A stretch of 64,000 bases of DNA from Nemophila menziesii. Its lineage: Eukaryota > Streptophyta > Magnoliopsida > Boraginales > Hydrophyllaceae. The notes beneath the pieces were generated by a model. That model did no database searches, had not been told where the DNA came from, and worked only from the letters and a program-made list of their open reading frames with translations. A program made the position numbers and the translations under genes. The stretch lies in contig JARWIR010000016.1 of NCBI GenBank assembly GCA_029959085.1, positions 18,113,499 through 18,177,498 of the forward strand, in the 5' to 3' direction. Positions 35,555 through 48,076 of this stretch are shown one piece after another; positions within the stretch are counted from its first letter, which is position 1, and every line of letters starts with the position of its first letter.

Positions 35555-37073
35555 TAGTGTCGCTTAAGGTGTGATAAAATAATGATATAAATAAGTGCAA
35601 ATAAACACCCTAGGCAGAACACGGTTCTGCAAGTATGACAGGACGTATGCAAGTTTTAATGATAAGAAGATTCGTTCCTCAGAGACTACGAAAGTTAGAG
35701 AGAACTTATGAAATTTATCTAGTGCAACTATTCAGCTAGAAATAATAATACACAAATAGAAATAAGAGATAAATAGATTTTTATTTGGTTTTTTTTGAAT
35801 AAGAAAACTAAAATAATAAATTAAAGACAGAAAGTAAATAAAATAAACAAAGAGAAGAAGATAGTATGAGAGTTTAGCCCGAGTATTTAGCAAGTAATCC
35901 CCACTAGTTTTGTCGTTCTAAACATGTAAGGGTGAATCGTGTAGTATTCCAATAATCGGTTTCAATTGTGCTAGGTAGTTTAAAATAGGGTTTACCCGTG
36001 TCAATAAGAACCTAAGCAAACTTCTCCTACAATTGATTAAATGGCAATACACCAAACCTTAATGATTATCAAGTTAGGTTGATTTGTCAGGTCTAAACCT
36101 TACACTAGACGCTATGTGTTGATTACTATAGTTAAATATGCCTTAGCTATTGACTATCTAACTATTACGAGAGTAATCATATACGATTGCAATCCACAAA
36201 GAAAACAGATTATAAATCAAACACATAGACAAAGAAATAAAACATGAATTCAATTTAAAACATATAATTCTCAAATTAGATAGATGTCAACCAAAACTAG
36301 GGTTCATAACTATGTGTTAAAACTCAAGCTAAGTTTATTTAATTCATACTAAGAAAGGAAAAGAAAACAATTATAGAATTGAAGGTTGAAGAAGACATGA
36401 TATGGTGTTTAGCTCCTTCCAGACTTCTCTTCCTGTGTTGTAGCTTCTTCTTGGCCAAGGATAATTTTCTTGTGATAAGAGGTTGTATTTATAACAAATA
36501 GGAAGACCTAATTCGTTTCTTGGAGTATAAGGTAGGTTTTGGACTCCAAGCCCAACTCAAATTCGTAACCCAAGAATCTAGAAAAGGTAAGATTTTGATG
36601 CTGTTTTGTTTTGGCCGTAACTGATGCAATACTTATCCGTTTGACGCGTTTAAATAGTCGAAATTCATCGTCTCCGAAAGATCTTTAACTTTGATGTAGA
36701 CCATTCTTCCAAATTACTAGGAAATCTTGAGATATAAGCCCTTTTGTGGTCGTAGCTGCTGGAATTCAGATTTATTTGGCAACTTTATCTTTTCCTTTTT
36801 CATAATTCTTGTCTTTATCTCCAAATTCCATGTTTACCCTCTTTCCTTGATCTCTTAGAATTAACTTGTCCTCTAATTAATTACCATATATATTTAAAGC
36901 TTCACACTAAATAAATAATTAAACCCAATATGCTCTAAAATAATAAATAATTAAATCAAGACACAAAATAGGAAAGTGTACTAGATCATGAGAAAATCGA
37001 CATATACTCTAATAAATACACCTAAAATGATGTCTGCAACTAGGATTAATTCATGACAAATAGGGAGACATCA
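35555..37073 (-). repeat. AthC 3' LTR
   Basis: 1519 bp. Plus-strand ends TAGTGTCGC (TGGTGTCGC in relatives) and GGGAGACATCA. Clearly related to the AthB and AthD LTRs, but diverged. Confidence 0.9.
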
Positions 37074-37970
37074 AGACCCCCAACTCAAAGTTGTATCGTC
37101 ATGATACAATAAAAATAAAGAATAGTAGGGAAGTCAAGAAGAAGAAGTAGGAGGAGAATAATACCAGAACATAATGAATGATCCTAAGGCATAATATCTA
37201 AAGAGTCTCGTGTAGTAATGCTCAAGAAATAATGCACAAGTATGTTTAATATATACGTAATCAACAATCAATAAACTTAAGTCCAGATTAATTTCGCAAT
37301 ACCAGAAGGAGAGGTCTTAACTTAGTTCGTGCTAATGGTTATAGGTTGTTCATAGGTTCTAATATAGTATCCAATGGTCCATTCACCTACTACCTAATAG
37401 CTCAATTGTTTCTCCACCAAGCAGTTAGAACTCCTAAGGTCTTCGGTTATAACGGGGCTTAGGGACGGTGTGGTATATTTGGATAATGAAAAGTGAGCTT
37501 TTGGCTCTCTTCTCATATTCCATCAACGAATCGCCCTAGAGCTTGAGTTTTCACTCGAAGATGCTCTCACTCAACCCAATTTTTGATGCTTTTGATGTGC
37601 ATCCCCAATTAATCCCAAATAAAACCTTTCATGATGATATACAAAATCCACTTTGCCGGTCCGAATATATATTCTTTTCATATCAATTTTTTGTTTTGTA
37701 TAGCTATGACTCTCTTTTTGATGTTGAGATATCACGCTATTTTTTTTCTCATATATATTTTTTTCTTTTCAATTCATGCTTTTTAGCTTTTTTCATTCAT
37801 TATTACCTCGGGAAAGGGTTACAATAATAAATTTTTCATCATCAATAAAAATCACAATTACAATTTCCTAAACCCAATGTCCCTAATGATGAAACCCACC
37901 ACCCCAAACTCAAGCTTAAAAAATGACTTGTCTCAGGTTTTGCGATTCGAGTACGGGTCATATAGATAAG
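37074..37970 (-). other. AthC 3' UTR, proximal part
   Basis: Contains the PPT, the PPT-side hairpin (37091-37109, loop-closing pair lost), and the long-range pair CTTTGCCGG (37651-37659) with the mutated partner TCGGGAAAG (37808-37816). Ends at the AthD target site ATAAG. Confidence 0.75.
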
Positions 37971-39506
37971 TGATGTCTCCTCATTTTTCATAAATTAATA
38001 TTACGATGAGACATCATTTTTAGTGATTTAGAAGTCATTCTAGTCGATTTTCTTGAGAAATGGTACACTTTTCTATTTCTAGTCTTGATTTAATCAATTA
38101 TTGTTTTTAGAGCATATTGGGTTTAATTATTTATTTAGTTTGAATCTTTAAAGATAATTATGGAGATTAATTAGAGTCCAAGTCAAAGACTAAGAGATAT
38201 GGAAAGAGATAAGCATGGAAATTGGAGATAAGGAAAGAAAAGCTAAAAATATGGAAAAGGAAAAGCTGCCATAATCCTGAATTTCACCACCCACGACCAC
38301 AAGTCAGCTTATATCTCAAAGTCGGTGGGGAATTTGGAGAAACGGTCAAGAGAAAAGTCGAATATCTTTCCGAGACGATGAATTTCGACTACTCATATTT
38401 GTCAAACGGTTAAGAATTGAGGCTGTTAGGACCAAAACAAAAGCAATCATGATTTCATATTTTAGGGTTACGAATTTGAGTTGGGCTTGGAGTCCACTAC
38501 TTACCTTCTACTTCAAGAAAACGAATTAGGGCTTCTATACACCTATAAATACACCGTTATATCACTTTTAAATCATCCTTGCCTCACATAAATTAGTCCT
38601 TAGGGTTTATATCATTAGAGTTATTGTAGATAGCAAGATGAAGTCTTTTATTATTTCTTTTAGTTTATTTCCTTCACGTATGAACTAATTTTTCCATAGC
38701 TTGGGTTTTGCATCATGTATAATCTATGAATTCTATTTTCTTTCTATCTAAGTTTCTTTAGGAATTATATGTTTTAATCTTATATTAGCTTCTTGCCTAT
38801 TTTTTTGTTTATGTGTTTTGAATTATTGCCTGTCCAAGAACTGATCACTTTAGGCTTTCTTAATAGTAGTTAGATGTTCACCTTAATTGGGTGTCTAATT
38901 ATTGAAACACCACATAACGTCTAGTGTCGATATTGGTCTTGACAACACTAATTCTAGCTAGATAGTCATTAGGGTATAATTTAATCACTATCATCATGTT
39001 TAGAATTGAATTGCTAAGGGCCTTGGTAGCGCTTGATAACCCTAGGTTTAGGCTGCCTCATGATGTATCCCTAGCCCCCTTAGTCGCTCTCCAGGTCTAA
39101 GGTATGAGAATTTAGAATCCTGACTAAGTATCTAAGAGCTAATTATCTCCCTTATTAACTAGAATTCGATAGAAAGAATTAGAAGGATTAGTGCATACTA
39201 GCAAAACCTAAGCTATACTTCTCATCTCATATTTCTTCGTATTTATTTTATTGTCTTTAATTTTCCTTAGCTTAATTATTAATATCGAATTATTCCTTTT
39301 TATTCCCTGTCTTTCAATTAATTATTTCTTACTCGTTATTTCTGCTCATTCGTATAACACACTAAGTCCCTGAGAACAAATCTAACTTATCATTAAAACT
39401 TGCATACGTCCTGTAATACTTGCAGTACTGTGCTTGTCTTGGGTGCTTTAGTGCAGTGTTTTCAGCGTTTATTTATCATATTTTTATAAAACCCTAGGCG
39501 ACACAA
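37971..39506 (+). repeat. AthD 5' LTR
   Basis: Starts TGATGTCTCC; its last two bases are AA where the partner has CA. TATA box at 38544-38551. The open frame 38222-38413 recurs in the 3' LTR only because the LTR is duplicated. Confidence 0.94.
38544..38551 (+). promoter_or_regulatory. TATA box of AthD 5' LTR
   Basis: TATAAATA in CACCTATAAATACACC, the block shared with the AthB and AthF LTRs. Confidence 0.7.
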
Positions 39507-39512
39507 AGTTTT

Positions 39513-39530
39513 TGGGGCCGCTGCCGGGGA
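39513..39530 (+). promoter_or_regulatory. AthD primer binding site (variant)
   Basis: TGGGGCCGCTGCCGGGGA, one mismatch (C to G at base 4) from the other Athila sites here. Confidence 0.85.
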
Positions 39531-39661
39531 CTTGTGTCTCGTTAGCGTGTGGGCTATCTATTTCGAGTAGTAGTTATTAGTTAATTTTTATTTTCAGTAT
39601 TTAGTTTTTATTTTTTCGGATTTACGCTTGTGGCTTGCTTTAGTGTTTTTCTGGTTTCACC

Positions 39662-39809
39662 GTGTTTAATTCTTGTCCTTCGTTACTGGAGCCTGAGAGA
39701 AGCTTTAGACCTTATAACAGACGTGTTCGAGAGGAAAGAGCCTTAAGAAGAGCTATGGCAGACAATCGAGTTCAGTTAGATCCACCACTTGTCCCACCAG
39801 GAGGACCAC
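39662..39809 (+). pseudogene. AthD gag, N-terminal part
   Basis: The frame is open from a GTG at 39662: LEPERSFRPYNRRVREER, then the first ATG in RRAMADNR, then PPLVPPGGP. AthE interrupts the frame after codon 49. The segment before the ATG is conserved at protein level with AthB and with the ATG-started gag of AthA and AthF (NPERLVR). Confidence 0.8.
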
Positions 39810-41298
39810 TGATGTCTCCTCATTTGTGATAGTAAAATATACTCATGAGACATCATTTTAGGCTTATTTATTAGTTTATAGGTTGATTTTAGCTTAATTT
39901 AGTGCACCTTCCTATTTTGAGTCTTGATTTGTAGAATTATTATTTTTAGAGCATATTGGGTTTAATTGTTTATTTAGTGTGAAGCTTTAAAGATAATTAT
40001 GGAGATTAATTAGAGTCCAAGTCAAAGGCAACAACTTATGGAAGGAGATATGCATGGAAATTGGAGATAAGGAAATAAAAGCTAAAAAGATGGAAAAGGA
40101 AAAGCTGCCTAAATCTGGGATTCTGCACACACGTCTAAAGATTGGTGTTTTTACCTAAGAAATAGGCCGAATTTGGTAATTTCCTTTTAAAGGCCTAGAT
40201 AATTCTGTTGCGATTCTTTTGGTATCTTATGGAGCTCAATCCGACCAATAACGAAGAAGATACACTCAAAATAGCGCAGCAGTGTTTATCTTTATTTCCT
40301 TACGAATTTGAGTTGGGCTAGAAGTCCATTATTTAAGTTATCTCTCAAGAAACGAATTAGGTCAACCTCTACACTATAAATACAGCCTCTTAACACTCTT
40401 AAATCATCCTTGGTGAAACCTTAAACCAAGAGGAAGCTTAGAACACAAGAGAGAAGTCTGGAAGGAGCTGTCATCAACAATGTCTTCTTCTACCTTTAAT
40501 TTTGTAATTTCTTTCTTTTCTTTCATGAACTAAATTTCTTTAGCTTAAGTTTTAGCATATATGTATGAACCCTAGTTTTGATTGACATCTATCTAATTTG
40601 GGAATTTAATGTTTTAAATAGAATTATAGTTTTTATTCTCTGTTTATGTGTTTGAAGTTATATTCTGTGTTCTTGTGGACGGCCGCCATTAGAAGTACCA
40701 TCTAGTAATTAGGATACCATTGACAACGGTGTTTAATTACATGTTTAGCACATAACGTTTAGCTTTAGGTTTGATCTTACAACCCAACCTAGCTAGATAA
40801 TCACTATGGTTGAGTCTTGTGACTCTTTACCAATTAGAGGAAAAGTTTGCTTAGGAAGCCTTATTGACACAGGTAAATCCTATTTTAAACTACCGATAGC
40901 ATATTGGGACCGATTAGGGAAATACTACATAATTCACCCTTACATGTTTAGAACGGCACAACTAGTGGGGATTACATGCTAATAACTTAAGCTATATTCT
41001 CATATTAATTCTCTTTCATCTTTAATTTTCTGTCTTTTAATTATTCTTAGTTTAATTTAGTTTATTAGCAAAACCAAACAAAAATCTATTTGTCTTTACT
41101 TTTATTTACGTTTAGTTGTTCTAGCGTTAATTATTCGCACTTGCTATTTGCATAAGATTCTCCTAACCTCTGTAGTCTCTGCGGAACGAATCTTTATCTA
41201 AAACTTGCATACGATCTGTATACTTGCAGAACCGTGTAGTTCTAGGGTGTTTTTGCACTTATTTTACATCTTATTTTATCACACCCTAGGCCCCACCA
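39810..41298 (+). repeat. AthE 5' LTR
   Basis: TGATGTCTCC...CCCCACCA, 1489 bp, aligned end to end with 49609-51098. Confidence 0.96.
40375..40382 (+). promoter_or_regulatory. TATA box of AthE 5' LTR
   Basis: TATAAATA in CACTATAAATACAGCC; position and context match the TATA boxes in the other Athila LTRs. Confidence 0.7.
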
Positions 41299-41304
41299 AG
41301 TTTT

Positions 41305-41322
41305 TGGCGCCGCTGCCGGGGA
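41305..41322 (+). promoter_or_regulatory. AthE primer binding site
   Basis: TGGCGCCGCTGCCGGGGA, seven bases inside the 5' LTR. Confidence 0.92.
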
Positions 41323-41423
41323 CTACATCGTTAGTCCTTGTGCATATATCTTGTGCTTTTATTTTTAGTTAGTTCTATTTTACGCTTTTGTTTTTAGTTT
41401 TTGTTTTTCAGATTTAGTTACAG

Positions 41424-44400
41424 ATGGAGAACCCAAGGAGACTTGAGCTACCCATCGAGTTCAGAGTGGAGCCACGAGAAATTCGCGCTCCAGAAATCCA
41501 AGCCGCTAAATTTAAACCTGATCCAGGTATGCTAACTCAATTTGTATCTCATGGATTATTCAGCGGAGATGCACATCAAGATCCGATCCGATATATTCAG
41601 AAATTCATGCAGATCTGTGATGCTTATATCGTAAGAGGAGTTACTAGGGAGCAAGTATATTACCTGATGTTCCAGTTCTTCTTGACCGGATGTGCAAGCG
41701 ATTGGTATGATACCCAATACCCTCATGTTATTCCAGATTGGGACAAGCTTCAAGCAAGATTCCTAGACCGTTTTTATCCGGTTAGTAGACGTTTAAAAGA
41801 CATGTTGGAGATTGAACAATTTATACAGAAAGAGGAAGAGAGTTTGGGTGAAGCATGGTTACGATTCACAGATAAGAAGGCGAGATGTCCATATCATAGA
41901 TCCCCGCCGAAATATTATATAACCTTGTTTTATGGAGGCCTTAATGATCAATCAAGAGAGAAAGAAGATTCATTAGGAAACGCAGGTTTTGTGTTACTAG
42001 ATCCTGAAGAAGCTGAATTGGGGATGGAGAGAATTCTTGAGAACGAGAGAAGTTGGCCAAAGAAATCAGCAAAAGAGAACACTTCGGAATCTCTTAAGCT
42101 TAAGGAACTGGCTAAACAACTCGAAGAGCTAACAGAACAAGCCCGAATACTTGCTCAGGTGAATATGGTACGCACAATTCCTTCATGTCTTGGTTGTGGA
42201 TCAAGAAATCATGTGTGGGCAGGATGTATGAATAATCCAGCGGTAGCTTCCGTTCAATATCCTCAAGATAACTATTACTCTGATAGTTATGCTTGTCCTC
42301 AAGAAAGCTACACTAATTATCAACAACAAAAGAGTTGGGTCAGAAAGCAAGAAACTTATCAGCAATCCCAACTTCAACCTCATAATCCTCCACAACCTAT
42401 TCAGGAAAAGGCACCCATTGTTAAAACTTATCAAGAATCAAAGAAAGATCCACCTAAACAATCAATGCAATTGGCAAAACAAGAACAACTTCAGAGTTTG
42501 GCTTCGAGTATGACTAAATTAATGCAAACAGTTGAGAAGAAAATAAATCATAGCCAACAGAAAGTTCGAACTCAGGAGAAGATTATAAAGCAACTAGAGC
42601 ATACTATATCACATATGGCGAGTACATTACAAACTAGGCCGAAAGGGCAACTCCCAAGTGATACTGTTGCTCCTAGAGATGATTCTTGCCATGCAGTTGA
42701 ATTGCGAAGTGGGAAGCAACTGCCTCCACCGAGACCAGAACCAGAACCTGTCCCTATTCCAGAACAAAGGGGGAAAGAAACAATCAAAGACACAGGCAAG
42801 GAGGTAGTTAAACCAAAGAGTGTCCAAGCTGAGACACCTGAAACGCCAAGACAACCAGTGGTACTCAATACACGCCCTCCACCACCATACCCTTCACGTG
42901 TCAGAAAGAAGGACAATGACATGGAATTCAAGAAGTTCATTGACATGTTGAAGAAACTGGAAGTCAATATACCCCTTGTTGAAGCTCTCAAGAGGATGCC
43001 AAGCTACATGAAATTTATCAAAGACATTCTCTCCAACAAGCGAAGTATAGAGACTGGGGAACCAATTGGATTACCTAGGGAGTGCAGTGCTATATGTCAA
43101 AATGAGTTGCCACCGAAACTAGAAGATCCCGGAAGTTTTACAATACCTATCGGCATTGGAGAAAATTGGACCGGGAAAGCATTATGTGATTTAGGTGCGA
43201 GCATCAATCTCATGCCTAAATCCCTATTCGAGAAGCTTAATATCGGAGAAGTAGTGCCTACATCTGTGGTACTACAAATGGCGGATCGCTCCCTCTCACG
43301 ACCAGTAGGTAAAATTGAAGATGTTTTAGTTAACGCGGGCTCTTTTATTTTTCCTTTCGATTTTATTATCCTTGACTACGACGCGAATAAGAATGTCCCC
43401 ATCATTTTGGGTAGACCATTCTTAGCCACGGGGCGTACACTAATTGATGTTGAGAATGGTGAGTTGATCATGAGAGTACAAGGCGAACAGATACGATTTA
43501 ATGTGTTTCAGGCTATGAAATATCCTAAAGCGAAAGACGAGTGCTTCAAGGTAGATGTCATCAAAAAGATTACGCAAGAAGTCTTCAATGAAGAGAAACT
43601 AAATGATGATCTTGACAAAGCCTTAGCACCTGAAACACCAGAACTCGAGATTCCCCCTGAAGATGTTGCTGCATTAGGATTAAACGTGCGAGAACTACTT
43701 CGAGAGCCAGGTGACATTGAACCAATGAAACAACCATCTATAATATGTCCACCTGTTCTCGAAGAAAAACCACTTCCAGATCACTTACACTATGCATATC
43801 TAGGTACGAACAAAACTTTGTCTGTTATTATTTCTGCTAACCTTTCAGGTCCTCAAGAGGAGAAGCTACTTCAAGTACTTCGCGTAAACAAAGAAGCAAT
43901 TGGATGGACTATTGCTGACATCAAGGGAATTAGTCCTTCCGTTTGCAAACACAAAATCATTCTTGAGAATGAAGGTGGGCGATCTATAGAAGGACAGAGA
44001 AGACTCATGTCAGCTATGAAAGAAGTAGTGAGGAAGGAAGTTATCAAGTTGTTAGACGCAGGAATTATCTATCCGATTGCTAGCAGTGATTGGGTTAGTC
44101 TAGTGCAGTGTGTTCCTAAGAAAGGAGGTTTCACTACCATCCTTAATGAGCAAGGCGAAGCCATACCATCAAGACCAGTTGTGGGGTGGCGCGTGTGCAT
44201 GGATTACCGAAGACTAAACAAAGCAACAAAGAAAGATCACTTCCCGTTACCTTTCATTGATCAGATGCTAGACAAGCTTGCAGGGAGAGAATATTATTGT
44301 TTCCTAGACGGATATTCGGGTTATAATCAGATTTGTGTGGATCCCCTCGATCAACACAAAACAACTTTTACATGTCCGTTTGGTACTTTTGCTTACAGAA

Positions 44401-46661
44401 GAATGCCGTTTGGTTTATGCAATGCACCTGCCACGTTCCAGAGGTGCATGATGGCTATATTTTGGGACATGATTGATAAATATTTGGAGGTTTTTATGGA
44501 TGATTTTTCGGTTTTTGGAGACAGTTTTGATGATTGTTTGAGTAATCTTGAGAAAGTCCTTGTGAGATTTAGAGAAAAAGATCTCGTGCTTAATTGGGAA
44601 AAATGCCACTTCATGGTTCAAGAGGGAATTGTGTTGGGACATAAAGTTTCGAAGGCAGGAATGGAAGTTGATCGTGCTAAAATTGAGGTTATCAATACAC
44701 TACCACCTCCAGTTTCTGTTAAAGGAGTGAGAAGTTTCTTAGGTCACGCAGGATTTTATCGAAGATTTATTAAAGATTTCTCCAAGATCGCCAAACCGCT
44801 TTGCTCTTTACTTGAAAAGGATACTCCTTTTAATTTTACTGAAGAATGTCTTCAAGCGTTTTTTACGATTAAGAAAAAACTGATCTCTACACCTATTGTT
44901 ATACCTCCTGATTGGAAAGCTCCGTTTGAACTTATGTGCGATGCTAGTGATCACGCTATGGGTGTTGTGTTGGGACAGAGGAAAGACAAGATTTTTCACA
45001 CGATTTATTATGCAAGTAAGACTTTCAACGCTGCCCAGATGAATTATACAGTAACGGAGAAAGAGATGTTGGCCGTAGTTTATGCTTTCGATAAATTTCG
45101 TCCCTATCTGGTTGGGAAGAAAACTATTGTATACACGGACCATTCAGCTATTAGGTACCTCATGGAGAAAAAGGACGCTAAGCCGCGTCTTATTAGATGG
45201 GTACTATTGCTTCAAGAATTTGACATAGATATTCGAGACCGAAAAAGATGCGATAATCAAGTTGCTGATCATTTATCAAGGCTCGAAGGATCTAATGCGA
45301 ACAAAGAACCATTATTGGTTAAAGAGGTATTCCCTGATGAACAACTTTTTGCTATTAAACGTGCTTTTGTGCCGTGGTATGCAGATCTAGTCAACCTCAT
45401 TGTGAGTGGTGTCTTTCCCAAAGATTTCCACCCACAACAAAGACAAAGATTGAACCACCAGGCCAAACAGTATTATTGGGATGAACCGTACCTCTGGAAG
45501 ATATGTAGTGACCAAGTGGTTAGAAGATGTGTACATGAAGGTGAGATGGAGAAAATTATTGAAAGTTGTCATAGTTCACCTTATGGAGGTCACTTTAAGG
45601 GCGATAGAACCGCAGCTAAAATTCTTCAATCTGGGTTCTATTGGCCAACCATACACAAAGATTGTCACAGTTTCGTCCAGTCATGCCACAGATGCCAGAA
45701 AACTGGCAATTTATCAAAAAGAGACGCGATGCCGCTTAATAACATTCTTGAAGTTGAAATCTTTGGTGTATGGGGAATAGATTTCATGGGACCTTTCATC
45801 ACTTCCTATGGAAATCGTTATATTTTGCTTGCAGTAGACTACGTATCGAAATGGGTAGAAGCAGTGGCAACACCAAAGAACGATGCTCAAATAGTGATTA
45901 AATTCTTAAAATCAAATATCTTTTCAAGACATGGTACGCCACGTGTTCTCATCAGTGATAAAGGTACCCATTTTCTTAATGCTCCCGTGAGACATTTTCT
46001 TAAAAAGTTTGGAGTGAAACACCGTACTTCAACCGGTTATCACCCACAAACTAACGGTCAAGCTGAAGTTTCCAATCGGGAAATTAAATCTATTCTGGAG
46101 AAGACCGTGAACAAATCAAGAAAAGACTGGTCTTTAAAGCTAGATGATGCTCTCTAGGCATACACAACAGCATTTAAAACACCAGTTGGGGCATCTCCAT
46201 ATCGCATGGTCTACGGCAAAGCGTGTCATCTACCGATTGAACTAGAATCTCGAGCCTACTGGGCTATTAAAACTCTGAATCTAGACCCAGACTTGGCCGG
46301 GAAGCAAAGGATGATGCAGTTGAACGAGTTGGAAGAGCTTCGTTATCTTGCCTATGAAAATTCACGTCTCTATAAGGAGAAAACAAAGCGATGGCATGAT
46401 AAACGGCTCCGTCCAAAGCATTTCGAGATTGGACAGAAAGTTTTATTATACAACTCTCGATTTTCGAACTACCCAGGAAAGCTTAAATCCCGTTGGGGAG
46501 GACCTTACATTGTTACCAAAGTCACACCGCATGGAGCGATTGATATTGAAAATCCAGCCGAGCAACGGACGTTCATGGTGAATGGCCAGCGTTTGAAGAG
46601 ATACTATGACAGTGAGGACTTTGAACAAGGGGAGAAAATCTACCTTGTCGAATGCGCTTAG
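41424..46661 (+). pseudogene. AthE gag-pol polyprotein (one nonsense codon)
   Basis: A single 1745-codon frame from ATG 41424 with TAG at 46155-46157, at the Trp of the DALWAY motif (residue 1578). Gag ~1-300 with [11 protein letters not shown] and a zinc knuckle C255-x2-C258-x4-H263-x4-C268. Protease DLGAS at 589-593. RT ~880-1130 with FMDD at 1024-1027. RNase H from D1173 with TEKE, YTDHS and VADHLSR. Integrase zinc region H1383/H1390 plus CHRC; catalytic D1453, D1512, E1548 (D-x35-E). GPY/F domain around 1691-1695. All catalytic residues I can check are intact, so the stop is the only obvious lesion. No separate gag stop is present, so gag and pol are in one frame. Confidence 0.95.
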
Positions 46662-47608
46662 CCTGAGGTACACGTCTAACTCAAAGACGTTAAACAAAAG
46701 TGCTCTTGGGAGACACCCCTTGTTTTAATTGCTTTTTAGATTAGTTGTTTTTACTTTGTAGTGTATAATTTTAAGTTAGTGTATATTTTTAATTGTGTTT
46801 TCAAGCTAATGGGAGAGAAAGGTAGTGTGTTATTGTGCAGGAAACGAGTTTGGGGTCAAAAGGAAAAATCTGGAGAAACTACAAGCCTGGCGCGGACTAC
46901 CCCGCGGACTACCCTATGGTCCGCAGGGATGCACCGCGCCCCAAAAACCCGTACCACGGGCTGGCTAGCTCGGGTTTTATCCAGAAAGTCAGAAAATTAT
47001 TCGCGGAGCATGGCGCGGTACACCGGACCCTAGTCCGCACACCTCAAACCCGTACTACGGGTTGGGTATCACGGGTTTCTTGACAGACATGGCGCGGACT
47101 ACCCCCTGCACCGCACCCCTGGTCCGCACGCTCAAAACCCATACCACGGGGTGCTAGTTCGGGTATTATCCAGTGGGTAAGAAATTTGGAGCAACAGAAG
47201 CTGCGGTACACCGCGGGATATGTCCGGTGCACCGCAAGAGGCGGTTTGTGAAGGAATTCTTTTCCTAATCAAATTCTTACCTTATGAGATTAACCCTAGC
47301 CTTCCATACACGAAATTTTCAGACCCAATCCCTATATAAACATCTTAAAGCTTGTGCAAACCTTCACAATTAACACAACAACTCATCAAATTCTCTCCAT
47401 CATCTTCCATAAACACAATCCTTCATCAAATTCATCACACTACACCATCAAAACACCATCAAATTCAACAAGCTTTAAAGAGTTCATCCAAGATCAATAA
47501 AATAACCTTTCTCTTTCATCAATTCCAAGCAACAACATCAAGCTAAACCAATTTTCCTTAAACTTTTAATCCATCCTTGGTATAACTTGAGTTGTGGGTG
47601 AAACAAGC
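46662..47608 (+). other. AthE pol-to-accessory-ORF interval
   Basis: Begins with the hairpin ACGTCT-loop-AGACGT (46672-46690) and TTAAACAAAAGTGCT. The GC-rich hairpin array follows, then an A/C-rich leader rich in CATCA and CACAA up to the accessory ATG. Open frames here (46761-47232, 47352-47546) cross the array and have no domain. Confidence 0.75.
46887..47236 (+). repeat. AthE GC-rich hairpin array
   Basis: Repeats built on GCGCGGACTACCCC / GGTCCGCA-type cores alternating with AACCCGTACTACGGGTT-type stem-loops (three versions). GCGGTACACCGC closes the array. Same location and two-core plan as the arrays of AthA, AthB and AthD. Confidence 0.82.
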
Positions 47609-48076
47609 ATGACTAACAGATCTGAAGCTATGGAATACAAGAGAAAGTGTTCAATCCTTGGAAAGAATAAGAAAGTTCCTGGAACCACCATTGAAAAACC
47701 CATCAATCTTGATGAGGTTTCTGAAGAATCAAAAGAAAAGGCACCTGAACAACCACTAGCAAAGAAGAGACTAACTGCTAGAATGTCCACACCATCAAGG
47801 AGGCCTTTAGACAAGATAAAAATCCAAGGCCAAGGTTCTTCTACCTCTTCTTCCAAAATTGCTTATGATCTTCCTCCTTGGGCTATTCAGTTACAGAACG
47901 AAGTTGAAAGACTACGTGAAGATAACAAAGACCTTTGGGTAGAAATCATGCAATTGGAAACAAAGATAGAGAATTCGACCTTGTACAAGGATATAGATGA
48001 TTACACCGATCCCTCAGCTTCAGAAGATGAGGATGACATGATGGATCTCTATGGCCAACCAGGTAGGTCATTCTAA
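47609..48076 (+). CDS. AthE short accessory protein
   Basis: A 155-codon frame from ATG (MTNRSEAMEYKRK). A basic, Pro/Ser-rich N-terminal half (LAKKRLTARMSTPSRRPLDK) is followed by PPWAIQLQNEVERLREDN, a clear heptad-like coiled coil, and an acidic tail (ASEDEDDMMDLYG). It shares the start context, position and coiled-coil end with the longer accessory ORFs but lacks the ~200-residue conserved core seen in AthA, AthB and AthD. No signal peptide or membrane segment. It starts after the hairpin array, so expression probably needs a spliced or internally initiated RNA (inference). Function unknown. Confidence 0.7.
   Translation: MTNRSEAMEYKRKCSILGKNKKVPGTTIEKPINLDEVSEESKEKAPEQPLAKKRLTARMSTPSRRPLDKIKIQGQGSSTSSSKIAYDLPPWAIQLQNEVERLREDNKDLWVEIMQLETKIENSTLYKDIDDYTDPSASEDEDDMMDLYGQPGRSF

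Noticed and set aside
35555..37073. Solo LTR
   Set aside because: PPT and 3' UTR follow it, and the element continues beyond AthD at 59104-60216.
38222..38413. 63-codon frame repeated at 57819-58010
   Set aside because: The two copies lie at the same place in the two AthD LTRs; duplication of the LTR explains the apparent conservation.
42572..42991. Minus-strand frames under the AthE polyprotein (41556-45572)
   Set aside because: Shadows of the plus-strand gag-pol frame.
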